DNA from: CAIOTO01 sp040389165
GTDB taxonomy: Bacteria > Pseudomonadota > Alphaproteobacteria > Paracaedibacterales > CAIOTO01
NCBI GenBank assembly: GCA_040389165.1
Contig: JAZKAK010000036.1
Coordinates: 1-17,753, forward strand
Length of the DNA stretch: 17,753 nucleotides
Direction of reading: 5' to 3'
The notes beneath the pieces are model-generated. The model did not search any database. It worked only from the letters and a program-made list of their open reading frames with translations, and was not told where the DNA came from. Both the position numbers and the translations under genes were made by a program. This document shows, one piece after another, positions 1 through 6,245 of the stretch (position 1 is its first letter; every line of letters begins with the position of its first letter).

Positions 1-53
1 ATGGTGAACAAATTCATGCACTAATGCGTTACCCACCTATTTTTCATAAGAGC

Positions 54-2957
54 CTATTTAAAACACGTTAACGTAATCGTTGCTGCACGTTCTACTGTTA
101 AAATATTAGCTTTTATGAATGTTTCTATTACCTCAACTGTACGCATGTCATCAAAATATGGAACTATTAATTTTTCGGCTATATCTTCATCTGTATAAGG
201 TCTTATCCGTGTATGCACATTTTTGATTGCATCAACGTCCCCTCTTCGCAGCATACTGTCAGCTATTTTTTCCTTAGCAGCCATTGACACATTGGTGAAA
301 TCAAAACTTTCAAGAATGTACTTAAATGCTGATCCTACCACATCATTTGTTGATATATACACCAGCAAGGCGTTTTCAGAAAACACCTCATTAATTGGTT
401 TTCTAATAATTTCTTCCATAACATATTTAATGACGGCATAACCATTATCTGCTAATAGTCCGTTGGTATCTTTTTCTTTACTGCCACAGGATAGTGCCGC
501 TCTGAATAGATCCGCAGAATCAATCGATTCAACAAGATCTGGACAGGTTTCCAATAACGTTTTCATTGCGTCAATGTGCCCAAATCGTACCAGGTGTAAC
601 AAGCTATGCGTATTAGGAACGTCTTCAATTTCACTACCTGTCACACCTTTATGCACCATTTTATAAAGATTTCTAGCCGTAGGTGTATCCATTAAACTAC
701 CTGGAATAAGCGCTGTCTTTTGGGAAAACCAATGCCCCAGATTTGCTGCGGTTACTTCAGATAATTTGTTATTAAAACGACGTTGTTTTGCTGCATCAAG
801 CGGGAAAAAGTCAAGACCATATGCTATTAGCTGTGACGGATCACGCATCATATTTGGGTGCAATTGCAATCGCACTTCCCCAAAAAGACCTTTCTTTTTT
901 TCGGTTTCAGGTGAATGTATTGAGATTGAGGAGCAGTTCGACGTTTTTGGTTCAAAATCTTCTTTGCCATTTTGTGCAATACGTTCATATTCTGCCTGCG
1001 CCGCATGATAAGCCGTTAAGGCAACTTTTTCATCCATACAATCGGTTGCACCATAACGTGTTAACGCTTCAGGTGAAATAAACATTTGTAACAACAAAGC
1101 GTTGCCATACGCAGTTCCCGTATCGGCGATAAATTGTTGAAACAACGATTCATAATAGGCATAAGCCAAATTCATGCCTAACAGCGCCGTACCCTCTTCG
1201 AATCGTTTTTGAACATTAGGATCCACAACACTATGGTTGTTGCCCCAATACTCAACTGTAGAAGATGTTGATCGTGACGTTGCACGACCTGCTGTTAATA
1301 CAAAATTACCGAATAAACGCCGATCACGGTTGCCATTGTCATAATGACTATCACCGTACTTGGCAACATCGTCACTCATATTAGCTACTTCTCGAAAATA
1401 AAGATCCGTATAACGAAGACGTGTTAGATGATCAGTGGCGTTCAATGTCAGATGATTATTAATAATTGATGCAATTCGAAACGCATGGCCATTTTGGTCA
1501 GTTGTTCCATGATAAACAGGAAAACGACCTGTTTCAATCCATTCCCGACGTTCCAAATCCATCACATCAGCAAGACGTTCTATTAGATGATCCGTAATCG
1601 TAAGTTCTCGGCTAGATTCGCCTTCTTTTGCCGTTTTATTTTCATATTCCATACTATTATGAACGATAAAATATTTTCTAAGGTTAGCAATATTAGCCAA
1701 TCTATGTTCGGCAGGGTTTGAAAAATCTGTCGGTTCCACGTAATCGCGACCAAGCACAAGCATTAAGTGCCCTTCGGTCATGGTATAATGCCCACGTGTG
1801 GTTTGTGTTCCGGCTGCCTCTGCTGCTGCCGAAGAAGATGAAGAGTGCCTTAATTCATCAGAGCGCCTTAATTCATCAACGTAAGTTTGTTCTTGTTCTC
1901 TTGCCAACGCTTGCTTACGTGCAGCCTCTGACTTTAATTCCATCATCACGCTCTGACGAAAGGCCTCGGTATACGCAAATTCTTTTTCTTCTTGCTCGGT
2001 GAATTGCACCGTTTCGTAATCACTTGGGGAGATCTTCACGCCACCAAGATTATGTCCAAATTTCTTTAGTTTTTTAATCAGATTGCTAGTTTCAGCTGCA
2101 TTAATGCTTGTTCTCTTGGTTGCTTCTTTAGCTATCGCTTCAAAATCATGCGATATTTCAGCCCACGTAGAAACCTTACCATCATCACTTTTTGTATAAT
2201 CTTCTGCTCTTAGATAGCTTTCTTTTTGTGACGCTTTTAATGGAATGGGCCGCTTACCTGCTGCTAATTGTTCTAACGCAGCTTGATAAAACGGAGTCGA
2301 CAACATGTCAAAGAGTGGCTCATAAAGCAGTACATCTTCTTGGTCATTTGTTTTGATTTCCAGTGTTTTATTCACGACAGATTCTAATAAATCTCGCACT
2401 TTAAACGTTTTAAAACGTTTATATTCCTTACTGTGCGAATCAGTGGCTTCGCTTAGTTTTTTATCAAATCGCGATTCATGAATATATTCAGTTTGACAGA
2501 TATACATGCGACGAAGCTCACCCTCATCTCCCGAAATTCCAGCAGAATACACGTCAGCAAAAGGCGCTCGCGACACAATATAATCGTGAACGGCAAACAG
2601 TCCCATTGATTCTTCAGCACTTTCACGTGCTGCCGTTACATTAAGCGTTCCATCGCCTGCATCAGATTTACCAAAAAAACTACAAAATCCTGGATCATCA
2701 TCACGTTGACCTAAAATAACACTATAGTCACCCTCAGGATCCAACATATAAAACAACACACCGGCGGCAGTATGTGCAGCATCAGCCTTAAATCGCAATG
2801 AAGTTTTACCACCTACAAGCACACCTTGCGCGGTAGCATCACGTGTATAACGCTCAACAGATTCAAAATCTTCGAGCATGGCAAAGGCTGCAGTAGATAC
2901 AGCTTGATGAAAAAAACACGTTAATAGCAGTGATGATGTAAACTTCTGTATATACAT
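54..2957 (-). CDS. Large exported protein with Nudix-like box and ankyrin-like C-terminus; function unknown
   Basis: This 967-residue protein is not a family I recognise as a whole. It begins with a signal peptide (hydrophobic residues 9-20, likely cleavage after AFA at 24-26), so it should leave the cytoplasm. The start is supported by GAGG seven bases upstream (2965-2968 on the plus strand). Residues about 60-200 resemble a Nudix fold: VLFYMLDPEGDYSVILGQR, then a glycine-rich turn, then AARESAEESMGLF at 109-121. This keeps the RE..EE core (R111, E112, E115, E116) but lacks the exact Nudix spacing and the earlier glutamate, where only D102 is near. Residues 340-390 are charged and Ser/Ala-rich and hold a short duplication. 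A YHGT motif at 482-485 recalls ADP-ribosyltransferase folds, on one motif only. Residues 783-815 (SLLHLVRFGHIDAMKTLLE) fit the ankyrin consensus, and more degenerate helical pairs may follow to the end. It could be a secreted effector of an intracellular bacterium; that role is inferred. It is transcribed divergently from the MscS gene. Confidence 0.75.
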   Translation of the reverse strand: MYIQKFTSSLLLTCFFHQAVSTAAFAMLEDFESVERYTRDATAQGVLVGGKTSLRFKADAAHTAAGVLFYMLDPEGDYSVILGQRDDDPGFCSFFGKSDAGDGTLNVTAARESAEESMGLFAVHDYIVSRAPFADVYSAGISGDEGELRRMYICQTEYIHESRFDKKLSEATDSHSKEYKRFKTFKVRDLLESVVNKTLEIKTNDQEDVLLYEPLFDMLSTPFYQAALEQLAAGKRPIPLKASQKESYLRAEDYTKSDDGKVSTWAEISHDFEAIAKEATKRTSINAAETSNLIKKLKKFGHNLGGVKISPSDYETVQFTEQEEKEFAYTEAFRQSVMMELKSEAARKQALAREQEQTYVDELRRSDELRHSSSSSAAAEAAGTQTTRGHYTMTEGHLMLVLGRDYVEPTDFSNPAEHRLANIANLRKYFIVHNSMEYENKTAKEGESSRELTITDHLIERLADVMDLERREWIETGRFPVYHGTTDQNGHAFRIASIINNHLTLNATDHLTRLRYTDLYFREVANMSDDVAKYGDSHYDNGNRDRRLFGNFVLTAGRATSRSTSSTVEYWGNNHSVVDPNVQKRFEEGTALLGMNLAYAYYESLFQQFIADTGTAYGNALLLQMFISPEALTRYGATDCMDEKVALTAYHAAQAEYERIAQNGKEDFEPKTSNCSSISIHSPETEKKKGLFGEVRLQLHPNMMRDPSQLIAYGLDFFPLDAAKQRRFNNKLSEVTAANLGHWFSQKTALIPGSLMDTPTARNLYKMVHKGVTGSEIEDVPNTHSLLHLVRFGHIDAMKTLLETCPDLVESIDSADLFRAALSCGSKEKDTNGLLADNGYAVIKYVMEEIIRKPINEVFSENALLVYISTNDVVGSAFKYILESFDFTNVSMAAKEKIADSMLRRGDVDAIKNVHTRIRPYTDEDIAEKLIVPYFDDMRTVEVIETFIKANILTVERAATITLTCFK
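1843..1878. repeat. 18-bp tandem duplication inside the 967-residue gene
   Basis: Two 18-bp units (1843-1860 and 1861-1878) differ at a single base and encode the repeated DELRRS/DELRHS segment at residues 361-371. They sit in the low-complexity linker between the Nudix-like and YHGT regions. The duplication is in frame, so the gene stays open. Confidence 0.85.
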
Positions 2958-3278
2958 AGTGGCGCCTCATTTAAAATTATTTAATTTTTAATAAATACAA
3001 ATAACGTATTCAGAAATAATTAAACACCATAGATCACTTGAAAATTCAATGACAAAACATATTAAATAAAGAAATTAATAGGTTCGTATTTAATGAATTC
3101 ACACATCCATTACTGACAGCGCATTATCGTCACATATTATTCGTGAGAGTTTTCAAGGCACCTCGCAGTTTCAATAGAATTCACGAATCCACGCAGATTC
3201 AGATAAAAATGTATTACGTTGATCTTGCCCTGTAAATACTAGATAATTAAAAAAAGATTTTCAGATGTAGCTACACTC
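2958..3278. promoter_or_regulatory. Divergent intergenic region with an 8-bp inverted repeat
   Basis: This AT-rich stretch separates two divergent genes and must hold both promoters; I could not pick a convincing -35/-10 pair for either. The clearest structure is the inverted repeat ATTCGTGA (3139-3146) and TCACGAAT (3181-3188) with a 34-base spacer, which could be a regulator site or the base of a hairpin. No coding sequence is evident. Confidence 0.35.
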
Positions 3279-4412
3279 ATGAATCAATTTCTTACGATTG
3301 TTTTGTTTTCACTAAGTGGCTTTTTTGCGCCCGCAACGGGGGCCGACTATATAGATGAAATACTCAGACATGTTATCCATTTGTCGAATGACAAAACAAC
3401 TAATGAAAACACGACATCGACGCAAAATATACATGCAGACATGAGCAATGCGCGCCCTAATGCAGATTCAGTAATTTACAAAGCCACAAAATATCAAGCA
3501 CTTGCACCCCTTCTTAAAAACAGCGAACAAAACACGTCAAATGAAGTTTTGCCAGAAATACTTAATCCAGATTTATTAAAAGACTATATATACAATACTG
3601 AGTGGAAATTATTATTATACAGACTGCTACGAATCATCATCATTATTTCACTTTCCATATTCTTTTGGCGCGTATCAAACAAGGCCGCACAACGTTACAT
3701 CCGAAATGTTCGCTTGTTTAAAAAAGTAGCAGATCATTCCAGTACAAGCACACATGCATTAATAAAAACAATCGCGCCTATTATCAAATCAATTTTTCAC
3801 TGGTTATTGATCGTACTGACCTTATTGATCGTATTGAGTGAACTCAAAATTGATATTATGCCTATCATTTTCAGCTTCAGCATCTTGGGTGTAGCCTTTA
3901 CGATTGGTTCTCAAAGCCTTATGAAAGATTTGGTAAATGGAATTCTTATGCTGTTCGAGGGTAATGTGGCTGTAGGTGACGTTGTTACTGTTGGTGATAA
4001 AACAGGAACCGTCGAATCTATGTCATTAAGAACGTTACTATTGCGCCATTTCACAGGAGAATTACAAACTATCCCCTTATCAGAAGTAACATCACTCATT
4101 AACTGTTCGCGCGACTTTTCAGTTGCCATTGTGCAATTTGTCGTTGACCCAAAGGCGCTATTACCAAACATTGAATTGGCCCTTAGAGAAACATTTTTTG
4201 CAATGAAAATGGATGTTCGATTCGGGCCTTACATAGCAGGCGAACTCAGTGATTTAGGTGTAAAGACAATGTCAGAGGTAGGCGTGCTTATGTATGTAAG
4301 CATTCCCATAAAACCAGACCCCAGAAAGAAATTCTTAGCTGAATTCAACCGTCGTTTATATGAACGATTACAACAGTATGAAGTGCCACTTGCCTACGCG
4401 CGCACTAATTAG
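3279..4412 (+). CDS. MscS-family mechanosensitive ion channel
   Basis: This 377-residue membrane protein should open under membrane tension and release solutes during osmotic downshock. It has an N-terminal signal-like segment (residues 1-21), a soluble Asn/Thr-rich stretch to about 105, and transmembrane segments near 109-131, 167-187 and 190-210. The pore-lining helix and beta domain follow: GSQSLMKDLVNGILMLFEG at 210-228, then VGDVVTVGDKTGTVESMSLR at 232-251, and TIPLSEV at 264-270 where other members have IPN. These are hallmarks of the MscS domain, closest in style to the larger YbiO/YkuT-type members. The C-terminal alpha/beta domain runs to about 370. No strong Shine-Dalgarno is visible before the ATG, but the signal-like N-terminus supports this start. 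The gene stands alone and is divergent from the 967-residue exported protein. Confidence 0.9.
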   Translation: MNQFLTIVLFSLSGFFAPATGADYIDEILRHVIHLSNDKTTNENTTSTQNIHADMSNARPNADSVIYKATKYQALAPLLKNSEQNTSNEVLPEILNPDLLKDYIYNTEWKLLLYRLLRIIIIISLSIFFWRVSNKAAQRYIRNVRLFKKVADHSSTSTHALIKTIAPIIKSIFHWLLIVLTLLIVLSELKIDIMPIIFSFSILGVAFTIGSQSLMKDLVNGILMLFEGNVAVGDVVTVGDKTGTVESMSLRTLLLRHFTGELQTIPLSEVTSLINCSRDFSVAIVQFVVDPKALLPNIELALRETFFAMKMDVRFGPYIAGELSDLGVKTMSEVGVLMYVSIPIKPDPRKKFLAEFNRRLYERLQQYEVPLAYARTN

Positions 4413-4562
4413 AAAATTTAATGACTTGCGAGCGCCATTAAACATACTCTCAAAGGTGGCATCAACCAGCCAACACGAAACATGAGAAATGGTATTATTG
4501 CTTGCTTACCTGTCAAAAGGCAGCCATAGTATAAACAGTGGTTTTTAATAAAATTTTAATTT

Positions 4563-4880
4563 ATGAATCCCCTTCACGAACAATTACGGTACATTGAAGA
4601 ACGTATCCTTGGTTGGCCAGATAATGTTCCTACATGGGCGCCTGGCATGGATCCGGATATTGCATTTAATAACCTCGAGTCTGAACTTCAACACGTATTA
4701 AATCAGATTTCAACATTGTCACCCAACGAACGAGATGAGATCAAAGCCATCATTACTACGTTTCAAAAAAACATCCAAAGACATCACATGGAAACAGAAC
4801 AACGTTTGACAGATATGAAAAACACAGTCGATACAAGTTTTAAGTACGTTAAAGCTGTACGTGCTTATACAATGCAGTAA
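4563..4880 (+). CDS. Small helical protein, first gene of the fliO-fliP cluster
   Basis: This 105-residue protein has no signal peptide or membrane segment. After a Pro/Trp-containing N-terminus (residues 1-30) it is almost entirely predicted helix, with heptad-like hydrophobic spacing from about 33 to 98, so a coiled coil is likely. I do not recognise the family by sequence. Its end lies five bases before fliO, so the two are almost certainly cotranscribed and the product probably has a flagellar role. Size and helical character would suit an export chaperone of the FlgN/FliT kind, but no signature residue confirms that. No Shine-Dalgarno is evident. A TATAAA at 4530-4535 could be a -10 element, though its -35 is poor. 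Confidence 0.7.
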   Translation: MNPLHEQLRYIEERILGWPDNVPTWAPGMDPDIAFNNLESELQHVLNQISTLSPNERDEIKAIITTFQKNIQRHHMETEQRLTDMKNTVDTSFKYVKAVRAYTMQ

Positions 4881-4885
4881 GTATC

Positions 4886-5203
4886 ATGATTCAAGTTATC
4901 GCTTCTTTTTGTGTTGTTCTTGGCCTAATGTTTGGCGTTCTATTTGGACTTCGCTATTTTCAACAAAAACAATGGTTCTCAAAACTAGGGTTTAGTCCTA
5001 AGAAATTAGAAATTCTTGAATCATTACCACTTGACCCAAAACGCCGCGTTGTTTGGATACGCCATGAAGATGAGGCCTATCTCGTCTTACTCGGCCAAGG
5101 TCAGGATGTCGTGTTAAAAGGGCCGGTACCATTTATATGCTCAGATAACGCACGTGGAAATGTTCACGATATTAATCATGATTTAATAGAGGTTTCTTCA
5201 TGA
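4886..5203 (+). CDS. fliO: Flagellar biosynthesis protein FliO
   Basis: FliO is a small membrane protein that helps assemble the FliP ring of the flagellar type III export gate. This 105-residue product has one N-terminal membrane helix (residues 4-24) followed by a short cytoplasmic domain with the typical FliO pattern LEILESLPLDPKRRVVWIRH (41-60) and YLVLLG (65-70). The length is at the short end of the usual range. It starts five bases after the upstream small gene, and its stop overlaps the fliP start in an ATGA (5200-5203), so the two are translationally coupled. The position directly before fliP strongly supports the call, because FliO sequences themselves diverge widely. Confidence 0.85.
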   Translation: MIQVIASFCVVLGLMFGVLFGLRYFQQKQWFSKLGFSPKKLEILESLPLDPKRRVVWIRHEDEAYLVLLGQGQDVVLKGPVPFICSDNARGNVHDINHDLIEVSS

Positions 5204-5928
5204 AAAAATACGCATTGATTCTTCTTTGTTTTTTATGTGTCCTAATAACACCTGTGACTGCTGATACGTTTACGCTTGATTTGGGAACAACTGGCGGCTC
5301 TATGATGGGGCGCCTTATACAGTTACTCATCATGATGACCGTATTAACATTGGCCCCATCCATCGTAATGATGGTTACCTCTTTTACACGTATTGTGGTT
5401 GTTTTTTCATTTGTGCGCAGCGCACTTGGCACACAGCAATCTCCTCCGAACATGATTTTGCTTAGCTTGGCTATGTTTCTGACTTTTTTCATTATGGCAC
5501 CAACATTTGAAAAGGCTTTTGATGAGGGGATTCACCCGCTGATTGAAGAGAAAATTACTGAGAAAGAAGCCTTTGAACGAACGACCAAACCTTTTCAACT
5601 TTTCATGCTCAAAAATGTACGAGAAAAAGATTTAAGGCTCTTTGCGGATATTGCAAAAATTGAAACCATAACAGCACCAGAAGACACCCCACTTCGCATA
5701 CTCGTACCTGCATTTATCATCAGCGAACTTAAGCGGGCATTTGAAATTGGCTTTCTAATCTTTATTCCATTTTTAATCATTGATATGGTCATCGCATCGG
5801 TGCTGATGTCGATGGGTATGATGATGCTTCCCCCCGTTATGATATCAATGCCCTTTAAACTTATTTTCTTTGTACTGGTGGATGGCTGGCACCTGTTATG
5901 TGGCAGTTTAGTCAATAGCTTTAGATGA
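5200..5928 (+). CDS. fliP: Flagellar export gate protein FliP
   Basis: FliP forms, with FliQ and FliR, the membrane core through which flagellar subunits are exported. The 242-residue product is full length (E. coli FliP is about 245). It has a cleavable signal peptide (residues 1-21), a known FliP trait, then membrane helices near 40-70, 85-102, 168-205 and 210-232. Diagnostic stretches include SFTRIVVVFSFVRSALGTQQ (61-80), with SPPN following, and PAFIISELKRAFEIGFLIFI (170-189), followed by IDMVIASVLMSMGMMMLPP. An AGAGG precedes the ATG inside the end of fliO. No fliQ, fliR or flhB follows; the next feature downstream is repeat DNA and a terminator, so the remaining gate genes must lie elsewhere or be missing. 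Confidence 0.97.
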   Translation: MKKYALILLCFLCVLITPVTADTFTLDLGTTGGSMMGRLIQLLIMMTVLTLAPSIVMMVTSFTRIVVVFSFVRSALGTQQSPPNMILLSLAMFLTFFIMAPTFEKAFDEGIHPLIEEKITEKEAFERTTKPFQLFMLKNVREKDLRLFADIAKIETITAPEDTPLRILVPAFIISELKRAFEIGFLIFIPFLIIDMVIASVLMSMGMMMLPPVMISMPFKLIFFVLVDGWHLLCGSLVNSFR

Positions 5929-5963
5929 CGTTTTATCTGTATTTTACACCACTTTTAATAAAC

Positions 5964-5988
5964 TTTGAGTAGTAAGACATCAAGATTC
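5964..5988. repeat. Dispersed repeat, copy 1 (inverted match at 17210-17234)
   Basis: These 25 bases match the reverse complement of 17210-17234 at 24 positions. Weaker similarity continues on the upstream side (about 5945-5963 against 17235-17253) and possibly downstream through a GTACA...TGAG...GCAG pattern. The repeat lies just after fliP and before the 81-bp palindromic element. No reading frame stays open through it. It looks like a decayed dispersed element. Confidence 0.7.
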
Positions 5989-6047
5989 AAGCAGCATTCG
6001 TCCCCACATCTATAGCCATTCACGTACAAATTGAGTATAAATTCGCA

Positions 6048-6128
6048 GTCAACGAGCCTCATATGAGGCGTGGTGATTCAGAAAAACAGCCACTGAATGG
6101 CCACACCCCCTGCGGGGCTCGCCATGAC
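6048..6128. repeat. 81-bp palindromic element with nested hairpins
   Basis: Two long arms form an imperfect inverted repeat. The left arm starts GTCAACGAGCC and ends GTGATTCAG; the right arm starts CTGAATGGCCAC and ends CTCGCCATGAC, with about 11 bases (AAAAACAGCCA) between them. Each arm also carries its own palindrome: GCCTCATATGAGGC at 6056-6069, and CCCCTGCGGGG in the right arm near 6107-6117. The two inner palindromes differ in sequence but occupy matching positions. This architecture resembles the dispersed palindromic repeats known from Rickettsiales and other intracellular bacteria that begin GTCAT-GCGAG. It contains no ORF and lies between fliP and the shared terminator. Confidence 0.75.
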
Positions 6129-6190
6129 GGAAACATAAGCAAATTAAAGTTGAACTGCTACATATGATTGCTAGCTCGGGCTGCACTAAC

Positions 6191-6222
6191 AAAAAAGCAC
6201 TCCCAATTTAGAGTGCTTTTTT
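6191..6222. terminator. Bidirectional intrinsic terminator between fliP and degP
   Basis: The stem AAAAAAGCACTC (6191-6202) pairs perfectly with GAGTGCTTTTTT (6211-6222) around an 8-base loop. It gives a T-run on both strands, so it can end the fliP transcript and the hflK-hflC-degP transcript, which converge here. Confidence 0.92.
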
Positions 6223-6245
6223 AGTGATAAACTTAAGATTATTAG

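Noticed and set aside
4490..4505. TGG-TATTATTGCT-TGC resembling a sigma-54 promoter before the fliO cluster
   Set aside because: The spacing between GG and GC is 11 bases instead of the strict 10, and the -24 element is TGGTAT rather than TGGCAC.
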